A stretch of DNA of 64,000 nt, from assembly GCA_963971575.1 (NCBI GenBank), contig OZ020611.1, positions 225,796,260 to 225,860,259 of the forward strand. The letters run 5' to 3'. This document shows, piece after piece, positions 44,390 through 55,269 of the stretch. Source of the stretch: Liopterus haemorrhoidalis (lineage: Eukaryota > Arthropoda > Insecta > Coleoptera > Dytiscidae). The notes under the pieces are model-generated. The model had not been told where the DNA came from. It ran no database searches and saw only the letters and a program-made list of their open reading frames with translations. The first letter of the stretch is position 1. Each line of letters begins with the position of its first letter. A program made the position numbers and the translations under genes.

Positions 44390-44999
44390 TATTCATACTA
44401 TTTAATTTCCTAAAATCAGGACAAGCAAACCAAGTTAATTACAAAACAGGCGGACCCTATCATACAAAATAATATCTGGTCTTCTTCGGATAATATATAT
44501 AAAAAAAAGTAAAAATATCTTAATAGAAAAAGCGTCATAAAGAGTAAATGTACTGTTAATTAGCAATTATGTTAATTTTAATGTGTACTTTCCTGTCTGG
44601 CCAGCACAATAAGTACTTCAATTATTTTCTTGACCATTTGTGGTTGGCCATTTAGTCTGTGATGATGCGAGTAAATGAATTGATGCGAGCAGCATCAAGA
44701 GGGACTTAAGAAATTAAAGGAAGTGCACTTGTTAGTTATTACATTAGTCGAAATGGGAACATTAAAAAATGTGACTCACAACAATATTCTACTATATAAT
44801 TTATTTATTGAATATCTAGGTTAATATCAACTTAATATAAAATTACACTCATTTTGAATTTCCGTAATTTAGCCTATTTTTGTTAATATCACGTATGACT
44901 TATGACTAATGCTTGTGGTTCAATTTCAACAGTAGTTTATTTTGTGTTCCCTCTATTACCAAAATAATGGTCATTTTTAAAGTTAAATTTTAATTAATA

Positions 45000-45004
<5 letters not shown>
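44390..45004. other. AT-rich non-coding sequence
   Basis: No genes or paired repeats recognised. It is followed by a (TA)n tract at 45005-45033. Confidence 0.5.
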
Positions 45005-45041
<37 letters not shown>

Positions 45042-45042
45042 A

Positions 45043-46985
45043 TGATGTGAAGTGTGAATTTGCATACATTTCAGGGTTTTGGAGGTATTTAACTTTCTAG
45101 TGCCCCAATTCTTGGCTAAAAAATTACACTATGCTAAGATAGAGGGTCACTAATGCTGATTTGTATTCAAATTTAACTTAAAGTGTAACTTATTACCTGT
45201 AGATCTATAAACGGCAAGCCCGTCCTGATTCGGATCTGGACAGGTAGTGCCAAAAGGATTTATATATGCCAAAAGGTTTATATGAGTGAAATAAGAATAA
45301 TAATTTTTTTCTATTTATCTACAAAATACGGTCAAGAATCTATTTTATTCAAATAATCCTTTTATTTTTCTTGTATATTTATTATTCAACAATTACAATC
45401 TTTTTAGTTTTGTAAATTGTTTATTTATTTTTAAATATATAACGTAAGGCGAACATCCCTAATGTGTCAACTCTAGCACTCAACTGATTGTTTTTAGCAA
45501 AAACATATGTAATTTTGCTCAATCGGTGTCTGTAATTGTTTCATTGTTTAACCTTTAACCCTTTTGGGTTAAAAGTTACGGGATTTTTTTTACATTTTTG
45601 TACATTATTAAGTACATTTTTTAAATTAATCATGTTAAAATAGAGAATTTAAAAAAAAATGTTCCTTACTCTACATTTTAAGAGCTTTTTATTGATACCA
45701 CACAATGCATTTAAAAAAATATATTTTTTTGGTAGGGACATAAACTATTCTGGTTCCCATCCAATATACAGATATTTAGATCCACCCCTCTGGGAAATAA
45801 GGTGGGGAACAAATTTTTTTACATAATTTTGGCGAATATTGCTTAAAAAAAAAGCTTTTTGACAATAAATATTTGTTTGTTTATCCACGCAATAAGAGGT
45901 TTTATTTGATACCCCACACATATTTATAAGAAAATATTTATTTTACCTTTAGTCATACCTACAGAATCCTAAGAATCGTTAACAAAATTTAAATAATTTG
46001 CCAAATATCTCACCGTATTTTTCTGCATTTGCTTCGTATTCAAGTCTTCATTAGATTAATAAGAAATATTCTACAGTGTAGAGTGTAGTGTGGTGTGTTG
46101 TGGGTAACTCTGTTCGCAACTATTAAAAAAATATATTATTATTTAAATATTTTTAATTCCAAAAAAAAAAAACGACTAGCTTAGCTATAAAAACAAAAAA
46201 ACCATAACATTATTAGCCATAATTTCACCATGAATTAAAAAAATAATTAATATTGTCAAAAACACAATCTGATCAAAAATACTTCTCGTACGTTTCCGGC
46301 TCAGATCAATATACATTATCTATAATTTTTCCAGATTCTTAAACCCCTTTGAGCAAAAGGGTGCGGGACAAGAACTTTTGCACATTTTTGGCTAAATTCG
46401 TACTAAAAATTTCAAAAAACTATCTATCGTTCCTTAATTTACGCCTTAAGAGCTTTCTTTACATACGACATAATAAATTTTAAAAAAATAATTTTTTTTT
46501 TATCAACGACACAAAAATTCGACATTTTTCGAAAAACTTATCTGGTCAAAAATTACTGTTGAACTATTCCGGTTCCCATCAATGATTATTACGGATATTT
46601 TTTAAGATTTTTAGATCAATACCTTTTGAGATAGGGTGGGGTAGACACATCCTAGACACATTTTTGGCAAAAATCCAATAAAAAAGTTGATTTTTCAAAA
46701 ATTAAAATTTGTTATTACACACTTACTGCGTGGATGCGTGAAGTTTCATTTCGTTTGCCACTCAAAATTTAAAAAAAATGTCTTTTTTTATTAAATACAT
46801 AATTGTTAATATTTATCTCGGGATGTGAATTTTCAATATTTTTCCTATATGTGGGTCAAAGAGTTGCATAAGGATGCCAAATGTCAACTTTCTCTGTTAA
46901 GCCGTTTGGCTACAATTTCTACCGTACAGACACACAGACAGACAGACAGACAAACAGACTAACAGACACATGAGTGATTTAGAAT
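45043..46985 (-). repeat. CTGT-family copy K, long and degraded
   Basis: The left side has the inverted 3' terminus (gatgtgaagtgtgaatttgc, catttcagggttttggaggt). The right side has gccgtttggctacaatttct and a cagacagacagaca tract at about 46920-46965, i.e. the 5' part without the terminal motif. In between are repeated modules at 45730, 46262 and 46550 and a C-type segment at 46010-46200. Nothing coding. The middle (45100-45700) is not clearly family sequence. Confidence 0.55.
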
Positions 46986-47755
46986 TTAGACGAAAATATA
47001 GGTGACGGCAACAATCTTTCTACGTGTACGTACCCCTATAAATAACAACGTCTACTTCGAATAGGTCAATTTTAATTTAGAATAATTTTTTATCAATAAA
47101 ATTTTATGACACTAGACGGTTATTTTCTGATAAAACTTGGTATTTATTTTTTGTTATGATAATAAAATCGCAAATGCCGCAATTTAAATCACTAACTACT
47201 GCTAAATAACTAAAATAGAATTTAATCACTAACAAACTGTTAATTAGTACATTTGCTAACGAAGCTTAGCGAAATTTTATAGTTCACATAATAATTCTAA
47301 GAACACAGACCAAAAAAGCGTGGCATATCTGACTCGTATCGCATTACTTTAGTAAGAAATGAACCGAATATCATCTTAAGACTTACTAAGAAGCCTTGAT
47401 AAAGTTTTTTTTTAAAGCAGTTGCTCAGATTAATTTGATGATGTCATTATTAACCCACAGTTCAAAACGATATTGATATTATTTGTTTATTAATATATTT
47501 GTTGATGACATTTGGATGCTAATTATATTTTATTAAAGAATATCTTCATTAATCTAAAGGAAATGCTAGTGTTTTCTTCGAATATCTTGTTTTTATTTTT
47601 TATTAATCTTTTTTATTGAATAAATATGATAGTGGAATACAAGTTGGAACTTGTCTTTTATGATTGATTGTTATTGAATTGAGAACTAATAACAGTTTTT
47701 CTAGAAATTCAGTTCATTGTTTTTAACGAGGTAAAATGTGTTGTATCAGTAGATT
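46986..47755. other. AT-rich non-coding sequence
   Basis: No recognisable feature. Confidence 0.5.
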
Positions 47756-47880
47756 CAGGGCCGTAACAAGGACGGAGCGAGAGGGGTGCTTGCCCCGAGC
47801 ATGCACCGTAGCTAAAGCGCCGCAAGCCTCGGGGTGCTCCAAGGTTGGGGGAGGCGAAAAGTTTTGGGAATATTTAGATA
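47756..47880. mobile_element. hAT left-end fragment
   Basis: cagggccgtaacaaggacgg followed by a GC-rich stretch (cgagaggggtgcttgccccg, gcgccgcaagcctcggggtg) is the usual form of one abundant class of hAT ends. It is cut off by the mariner fragment at 47921. Confidence 0.55.
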
Positions 47881-47920
47881 GGCACTCGGTCTAAACACTT
47901 GTTTTTTAGTGACTGTCATA

Positions 47921-48166
47921 TACGAGGGTCGTCCAAAAGTAAGTTACACTATTTTTTTTAAACCGTTTGGGTGGCGGGAAAAGTCTGACAGTCTCAGGGA
48001 ATTTGCGTCTAGGTGTAGTGGTAGCACTGTAAAATTTCTATACGCGTGTGTCGATCGATTCGGTAGTCAGGCTCCAGCCACTATGGAGACTCCACTTGTT
48101 CCTACCGCCAATTGCGAAGTTCGTGGTGTTATTCGTTGTTTGACGGCAAAAAATAAAAATGAATGA
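47921..48166 (+). pseudogene. mariner 5' end and N-terminal codons
   Basis: Starts tacgagggtcgtccaaaagt right after TA, a standard irritans-type mariner TIR. After 158 bp the coding start METPLVPTANCEVRGVIRCL then TAKNKNE appears, matching the N-terminus of these transposases. It is truncated at 48166, where CTGT-family copy D begins. Confidence 0.75.
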
Positions 48167-49102
48167 TGATTATTTGGGATGCCAAAACAAATTTTATGTT
48201 AAAATATTTTTTTGTTAACTTTAATTCGAGTGCCTAATACCATTATTTAGGTTTCATTACGATTTTGAAAATTGCGCCTATGGCTTCCATTGGTTGTTAT
48301 AAGTCATAAGCTCCGCCCCTCTGATTTCGTATACATTGAAACATAGAATTAAATTATAATTTCAACAATTGCCACTGGTTATTAAATTTAGGCTTTTAAA
48401 AATTAAATGCTATATTTGCTAAAATGTAACTAGAATTTTGAAAAAATAATTTAAACAAAATAAAAATGCAAAAAAAGCAGAAAAAATAAAATTGTCTCCA
48501 GACCAAAAGCGAACCTTGGTTTGCAACTTAGAAAGCGAGAAGGCTAACCATTACACCATTAAAACGTATTAAGGTTTACTGTGTTACATAACGTATTAAA
48601 TATTTACATCGTCAACCAAAAAACAAAAAATGCGTTATTTTCTGGAAACATAATCTGATCAAAAATTTCTGTTGTACTGTTCCGATTCACACCAATGTAC
48701 ATTACTTAGATTTTTTTCAGATTTTTAGTTTGAACCATCTGGGCTACAGGGTATGGCACAAAAAAATTTTTGCACAATTTTGGCAAAAATTACTTCAAAA
48801 TAATTTATTTTGCAAAAATAACATTTTGATCGTTAATCCACGTACTGAGGGCTTTCATTTGATATTTTAATTAGAATTTTTTTTAAATATTTGAGCACAT
48901 ATTTGTTTATATTTCTAGGGGGATATGTTTTTTAGATGTTTTAGTATTTTTTCTATGTGTGTGTCAAAGTGTTGTATAAGCATGCCTAATTTCAAGTCTC
49001 TATGTTTAGCCATTTGGCTACAATTTTTGCCGAACAGACTTACAGACAGACAGACGACCAAATGACGGTATAAGGGTTTTTTGATCATACTTACAAAATC
49101 CT
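48167..49102 (-). mobile_element. CTGT-family element copy D, 3'-truncated
   Basis: Same block order as copy A in the same orientation. The 5' end on the minus strand is aggattttgtaagtatgatc at 49102, with a short CTGT tract at 49041-49062. The 3' hairpin and about 50 bp are missing, replaced by the mariner fragment. tRNA-like module at 48494-48564, about 540 bp from the 5' end. Confidence 0.75.
48494..48564 (-). repeat. tRNA-like module of copy D
   Basis: Minus strand: atggtgtaatggttagcc, the same A-box region as tRNA-Gln/Glu genes, then ttctcgctttctaagttgc and accaaggttcgcttttggtc in the B-box position. Nearly the same module is in copy E. Arms are mismatched. Confidence 0.6.
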
Positions 49103-49832
49103 AAGTAATGTACATTGATCTAAGCCGCAAACGTATTAGAGGAATTTTTGATTAGATTTCGTTTTTGGAAAATATTGCAGTTTTTGTGTGTTTTACAATA
49201 AAAATATTTTTTTAAATTCATCGTTAAATTATGACTAATATTGTTATGGATTTTTTGTATTTATGGCTAAGGTAGGGTGTGCCTTTTTTTTAAATTAAAA
49301 ATATAATAAATTTTTTATTTATTTCAGCTGTTAATTAAGAACCGAGAACCTAGTTTATGTGTGTAGAGTGTAGTGTGAAGTGTTCAATAGTCTCCTACTA
49401 TTGTACGTTGAGATTCAATCTATTGTTTGATTTACTTTATTTTCTTATTTTTAAGATATTGAAGAAAAATAAATCATTTATAATAATGCAATACTTATAA
49501 AACAAATAACACATTGTTATACTTTTCTGAAAGTGAAAAAAATTAAGCCATTTATTAATATATGTATTTCTTATTAATTTAATGAAGACTTGAAAGGCAA
49601 ATGCAATGGGATTTTTTAATTTAAATTCTATTGTGACGTAAAAAGTTATTAAATTATGTTTAAAATATTAAATGAAAGCTCTTAGTACTCAAATAATGAA
49701 AAAAATAACTGTTGATTTTGATGTGATTATAAAACAAATATTCCTAGACATCTAGCATTCTGTTGGCTTCTTATACTTATTAAATGCCTACAAAACCCTG
49801 AAATGTGTGAAAATTCACACTTCGCATACATT
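49103..49832 (+). repeat. CTGT-family C-type 3' half, head-to-head with copy D
   Basis: Starts aagtaatgtacattgatcta, the block found at 43200 in copy C, and ends with cctacaaaaccctgaaatgt, an intact hairpin gtgtgaaaattcacac and ttcgcat. No 5' end, so it is fused directly to the 5' end of copy D in opposite orientation. Confidence 0.7.
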
Positions 49833-49867
49833 TTTCCATTAGCGAAGCTGCGAGTATGCTGCTAGTA

Positions 49868-50377
49868 TAGGGCTGCCATAATTGTCGGACTACCGACCGG
49901 GACCCCCCCACACAAAAAAAAACAACTTAAAAAAAACTTTTATCGACAATAATACCTTTATTATAAAAAATATTTTAAAAAAATAAAAAAAATTCAAGAC
50001 AAAAAAAAATAATTAAAGTAGAGATTGATAATAGGTATTCCAAGAGCAAAACGTTGGGTTCAATGGTGAATCATTTTGGAACACTCAGTTCGACTGGAAA
50101 AATTTGTGCTGCGTGCGCATATCAACATTAGACACTAGCTGACTGGTACTCGGCATTACTCGGGAACATTTCGGACCTCGAATCTGTTATATAATTTATA
50201 TATAGTATGTATATATGTATATGTACAATAATATCGAAAAATAATTTTTTAATATGCATAAATTTTAAATCGACCGGGACAAATGACACTTGGACCGGGA
50301 CACTGGGACACAAACCTCAAAACCGGGACATGTCCCGGTGTACCGGGAGACATGTCCCGGGACGTATGGCAGCCCTA
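49868..50377. mobile_element. hAT MITE with perfect 8-bp duplication tgctagta
   Basis: Ends tagggctgccata and tatggcagcccta are perfect 13-bp TIRs. tgctagta lies directly at 49860-49867 and 50378-50385. Near the right end are many gaccgggac / gtcccggt motifs with internal symmetry (acatgtcccgg..ccgggagacatgtcccggg). No coding capacity. Confidence 0.92.
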
Positions 50378-50390
50378 TGCTAGTAGTATA

Positions 50391-51679
50391 AATCAAGTCT
50401 ACAAGTATGAAATGCGGATTATTTTCAAACTTGCCGCGCAAACAGAGTGTATAGTTCAAAGTTTCAACACATATGACGTTTTGTTAAGTTATAATTAAGT
50501 GTCAAATGCGTATAGGTTATAATTTGAAAAGTGATCATATAGTTTTGTTTTACTGTGTTAAAAATGTCAAATTTTGTGCCAAATAAAGAGCATTCGCGGA
50601 CAGTACTACTGTTTTGTTTTCATTTGAAAAAAAACTGCTGCTGAATCATACCGACTGCTTCGAGAAGCTTATGGTGAATATGATCCATTGCAAGATACGT
50701 GTGAACGATGGTTTCGACGTTTCAAAAGTGGTGACTTTGATCTTACAGACAAAGAACATGGAAAACCTCCAAAAAAATATGAAGATACAAAATTGGAAAC
50801 ATTGCTACAGGAAGACGATAGTCAATCACAAAAACAACTAGCAAAGCAGTTAGGCGTTAGTCAACAAGCTGTTTCCAATCGCCTACGAGAGATGGGTAAG
50901 ATCCAGAAAGTCGGCAGATGGGTTCCACATGCATTGAATGAGAGGCAGATGGAAAAACGCAAAAACACTTGTGAAATTTTGCTTGCACGATACAAAAGAA
51001 AGTCTTTTTTGCATCGTATCATTACTGTCGATGAAAAATGGATTTATTTTGAAAATCCCAAACGCAAAAAATCATGGGTGAACCCAAGTTCACCATCCAC
51101 ATCAACTGCAAGACCGAATCGCTTTGGCAAAAAGACAATGCTCTATACTTGGTGGGACCAAAAGGGTGTGGTCTATTATGAATTGTTAAAACCTGGTGAA
51201 ACAGTTAATACCCAACGCTACCAACAACAACTGATCGAATTGAACCATTCGCTGCTCATAAAACGACCAGAATACGAAAGAAGACAGCACAAGGTAATCT
51301 GTCTTCACGATAACGCTGCATCACATAAGGCAAAAGCAGTTTGCAACACATTGGAGGCACTCAAGTGGGAAGTGCTACCCCATGCCGCTTACTCACCAGA
51401 CTTGGCCCCTTCAGATTACCACTTGTTCGCATCGATGGGTCACGCACTTGCCGAGCAGCACTTTTGTTCATATGAAAATGTGAAAGAATGGCTAGATGAA
51501 TGGTTTGCGGGGAAAGGGGAAGAGTTCTACTGGCGAGGTATTCACAAATTGCCTGAAAGATGGGAAAAATGTATAACTTCTAATAGAGCATACTATGAAT
51601 AAATAAACTTTTACTGTTCTTTTGAGTTTAATGTTTTTTATTTAAAAAAAAAATCCGCATTTCATACTTGTAGACCTGG
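50391..51679 (+). mobile_element. Mos1-like mariner, copy 2 (best preserved)
   Basis: Right TIR (minus strand) ccaggtctacaagtatgaaa with TA at 51680-51681. The left TIR is slightly altered (aatcaagtctacaagtatga) next to TA at 50389-50390. 1,289 bp matches the standard mariner length of about 1.3 kb. It starts only five bases after the target duplication of the hAT MITE. Confidence 0.93.
50564..51602 (+). pseudogene. mauritiana-subfamily mariner transposase, one frameshift from intact
   Basis: Begins MSNFVPNKEHSRTVLLFCFH and is open to the end at RAYYE, except that the A-run after CFHL (about 50627-50634) has eight A where copy 1 has seven, shifting the frame. Allowing for that single base the protein is 345 residues, exactly the Mos1 length. 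It has the helix-turn-helix (QLGVSQQAVSNRLREMGK), WVPHALNERQ linker, catalytic VDEKW, LHDNAASHK and SPDLAPSDYHLF with 34 residues between the last two Asp (DD34D). Strong resemblance to Mos1 along the whole length puts it in the mauritiana group. The extra A could be real or a sequencing error. With restored frame it might be functional. Confidence 0.92.
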
Positions 51680-51681
51680 TA

Positions 51682-52388
51682 AAATACAATTCATCAGTCA
51701 TCAAAATATGTACCCTCCCCTTATGCATTCTAGTGGATTAATTTCCAAATCCTATTTGAGAAAAATATATTACTCGCTAATGTCCGTAGGTAACCATCTT
51801 ATTTTATAGAAAAATAGATCCAAATATTTGTAGCATGTCTAATAAGTCATTGAACTCGACATCTCGATCTATACAAAAAACGTCAAAACCATGAAAAATC
51901 ATCATCACGTTTACGATTTCGAAACGTTTGATCAAAAAGCTGCCATCTTTTTGTCTCCTGATAAATTCAACAATTTTTCAAAAGCCACCCCAGTTGTTGT
52001 TTCCATAGGGACCGCATGTATGTGTTTTTCTCTCATGTTACAGAGAGCAGAGTATTCGTTTATAATTGGTGGTGCACTGGCCTTTGCTCGCGAGACACAG
52101 GCTAATCGAAAATGAACTCACTAATTAGAATGGTGGTAATTGAAGATTTTGTATGTCTTAATATAAAGACCGTGTAATCAGTTACATGTTGGTACTGGGT
52201 GATAAGACAGTCACGCAACATATTAAATCACGAATTCATTTCATTTCTTGGAAAAATTACTCTAATTAGATTTATTTGCAACTTTTACTTTACTCTATTT
52301 ACTTTGATAAATAAAATACAGCAATATTTTGCTCTTTGGTTAGGGGCTAGAGCTGGGAAATTTGAAAAACTGGAAAAACTGATGTAAG
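51682..52388. other. Mostly AT-rich sequence, one unidentified open frame
   Basis: An open frame at 51891-52115 (MKNHHHVYDFETFDQKAAIF...) shows no recognised domain. Its hydrophobic middle could be accidental. Nothing else is seen. Confidence 0.35.
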
Positions 52389-52391
52389 TTT

Positions 52392-52864
52392 GGGCATGTT
52401 TCTAAATTCAACTAACAATTTAGTGCTAACTTCTAGCGCTAGATGCTTGCTGTGACGCTAGATTAATGCGCTAAATACAAAATTTCAAAAATAAAGAAAC
52501 GACTTGCTAGATTATTGCTAGGTTTCAAGAAGGTTATGTAGTTGTTAGTAAAGATGACATTGTATGTAATGAAATGACTTCTTCAAATTATTGTTAGGAA
52601 TTGCCATATATACAAATTTGAGATAAACAGGGCGTGACAGCAGAAAACTATTACGTCAAATGTCAAATTGTGATGTTAACCTCTCTAGCTGTAGCAGCTA
52701 GCAGCCTTATTAAACGCTAGTTTCGTTGTCTAGCGCTAGTACCTAGCGGACATTTAGTGCTGTAATAAGAAACAGCCTGCTAGAATTTTATGCTGAATTA
52801 AGAAACGGTTTGCTAGATTTATGCTTTATGCGCTAGAGCTAGCGCTAAATTTAGAAACATGCCC
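52392..52864. mobile_element. MITE with 3-bp TTT duplication and gctag motifs
   Basis: gggcatgtttctaaattca and its inverted partner aaatttagaaacatgccc form TIRs of about 17 bp. ttt flanks both ends (52389-52391, 52865-52867). Subterminal regions carry many copies of ctagcgctag-like palindromes (tctagcgctaga, gctagagctagcgcta). Perhaps Harbinger-like, from the 3-bp duplication and GG start. Confidence 0.7.
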
Positions 52865-52867
52865 TTT

Positions 52868-53685
52868 GCGCACATTTTAGAATTTTGCAAGTATCTAGTA
52901 TGATAGAGGCCAACAGGAACCCACATGTTGGTTGCTTGGAACTGCAATCTAGAATTTTTGCTCTCTTCTTGGTCATGGCATCATTGGTGATGTATTATTA
53001 TCTATATAGGGGATTTATCTATGAATTCTCTCTTTGATTAAGGTTTTCCACTTCTTCTGCCATATCTCGCACGAATGGTTGATTCAAAAAACTCATGGCA
53101 TACTTTTTTTGTAACTTCCAGCCATAGTTTTGATGTTTGTCCTCGCCTTCGTCTGCCGTTTGCTTTACCTTGATTAATGTGTTTATTATTAAAATTATGT
53201 GCATGTTATATGATCCAAGAAACGGAGAATGCGAGTGAACGATATGTTTGTACGTCCTGGTGTCCATGGTGTTCGTGACATTCTTCGCCAGCAGTACTCC
53301 TCAACAGAACTATGGGAAAATGCTCTCATCACGTCAAAATGAAAAATATTTATCATCTGTTGATCTATATTATATTATAAGTATTTAATAGCCTAAATCA
53401 GTGTTCCCAACCATATAGACGTTCACAACATCGAAAATTACCATTTTAAGTAATCTACCATCAAAGTTATCAGAGGTAGCAGAGATAGCTGGCATATCGA
53501 AACATTATATATTAACTGAGGTCGCAAGATAGGTGCCGCGGGGAACAAACTCATTCGGTATCAACTTTCTCTAGTTTGGATAGGTCCAAGGAACAATCCA
53601 AATAGTGGATTCATTGTGGAAACCACAATGAATACTACTCTAAAGAAGGCAAAAATGATCCCATTAGCGAGAAAGATCATGGACT
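52868..53685. other. AT-rich non-coding sequence
   Basis: No gene identified. The last 150 bp may already be degraded mariner sequence. Confidence 0.45.
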
Positions 53686-53689
53686 ACAT

Positions 53690-54020
53690 TTTTTGATAAT
53701 ACTATACTGGCCTTCTTGGCCTTTTGTTGAATGAAATTCGTGGGAAACGATCTGGTTTGGTCAAAATGGAAATTCTCTACCACCATAACAATGCACCTGC
53801 CAATTGCAGCTGTATTGCAAATCGAAACCTGGAAGAAGTAAATTGAAATAGTTGGTCTTCCACCTTATTCGCCAGATCTAGCAACTTCCGACTTCTATCT
53901 CTTTCCAAACCTAAAAAAATATCTAGCTGGAAAGAGATTTCGGGTCGGATGAAGAGGTCTTTCGTAAATGATTATTTTGAAAATCTCGAAAAAAAAATAT
54001 AGAGGCATATAGATGCTCCA
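53690..54020 (+). pseudogene. mariner transposase C-terminal remnant
   Basis: EIRGKRSGLVKMEILYHHNN then, in another frame, GLPPYSPDLATSDFYLFPNL and KKYLAGKRF, followed by SDEEVFRK. These are the second and third catalytic blocks of a mariner; the Asp of HHDN is Asn here. Several frameshifts, and no TIR seen. Confidence 0.7.
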
Positions 54021-54039
54021 GTATCGCTGGACTATATAT

Positions 54040-54200
54040 TTGGCTCCTTTTGCTCCTACTTGAAACATTGGGCCTCAATGAACTTGCGCCATTTCATTCT
54101 GTTTTGAGCCAGCTTTTTCCATGTTTTGCTACTTTCATTGGCTTCTCGTGTTGTTAGTCGGCACCAAGTATCAACAAATCTGTCTCGACTTCTGATGACC
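54040..54200 (-). pseudogene. RTE-like C-terminal fragment
   Basis: Minus strand: SRDRFVDTWCRLTTREANES then SKTWKKLAQNRMKWRKFIEA and QCFK stop. The motif LAxxRxKWRxxIEAxC is a common C-terminus of RTE-type ORF2 proteins. Very short, so the clade is uncertain. Confidence 0.45.
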
Positions 54201-54209
54201 TTAGAATAC

Positions 54210-55265
54210 CAGTCAAGCATAGTTTTACTAATCGAATTTGGGCCGTTTCGAAAAGTCTACTGATTACCGATCTACCTCAATTTTCTTAGCTTGACTTCGG
54301 ATTCGACTTCGCATGTGTAATTATATTTTTAAAGAATCTTTCATCTTCGCATTACTTTTCATCACGCCCTCGTACACATAAGAGACGGTTCTTCTGTCGG
54401 TTGTACCTGAAATTAAACCCTAATAATCGTCCTATATTATAATGGCTTCTTGCGAAATAGGTCCCTGTAGCACCTTCACACCGTTCTACATTTGGAAGTG
54501 AGTCCTGATAGGAACTTTTTGGAACTAGAACTGTTAGAAGTCCACCTGGGTGATGATAATGATTCAATATAAAAACAAAATTAATCATCTAATAACATCA
54601 AGAATTTTATCCTTTTATTAAACTGGTTATTAAATTTTTAGTTTTATTTTCAGCCATATCTTAGCATATTAAGATATAATAAATGGCATACATCCTTCAC
54701 AATCTTAATAAAATTTATTAAAACACAACTATCAGATCTTATAAAATATAAGTAATACAAGTATAAAAAATACTTAATTAATACTATAAATCGTTTACTT
54801 ATAGCCAGCAAGTAATTACTTAAAACCTCCGGCACAGATTGCTCAGATTAAAATCAGCGTATCATAGCAAAAGCCAGAGAGCAGCCAACAGCCAGCAGCT
54901 CATATTCGATGGATATGTAGATAGATCGATGGATATTTAATTATTATATGATGCAGCCAACTTGCTGCATTACAACATGTTTCTAGAAATATAGATGCAT
55001 CTCTATAACAGCTATCGATTAGATTTTAACAAGCGAAACAAGTACACTAGTACCTCGTTTTACGGAAAAGATATGTTCCTGAAATTGTTCGCAAATAGAA
55101 GTATCGTATTTAATTCGAAATTTTCTCCTATACACAAGGTGTGTAGCAGTTATCAAGTAGCTTCAATGAAATTTGAAGTTACTTGGTTACCAAAAAATAC
55201 ACGAATTATGATTTTTGATATTTTTATAAAAACTATAAACTTGAAATAAAAACATATTACATTTC
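54210..55265. other. Non-coding stretch
   Basis: Open frames at 54352-54588 (minus) and 54995-55249 (plus) have no family resemblance. A short AGCCAGCAG-rich patch lies near 54880. Otherwise nothing. Confidence 0.4.
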
Positions 55266-55269
55266 CCAA

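Noticed and set aside
51891..52115. 74-codon open frame as a membrane protein gene
   Set aside because: No start context, exon borders or similarity recognised. Left as unassigned sequence.
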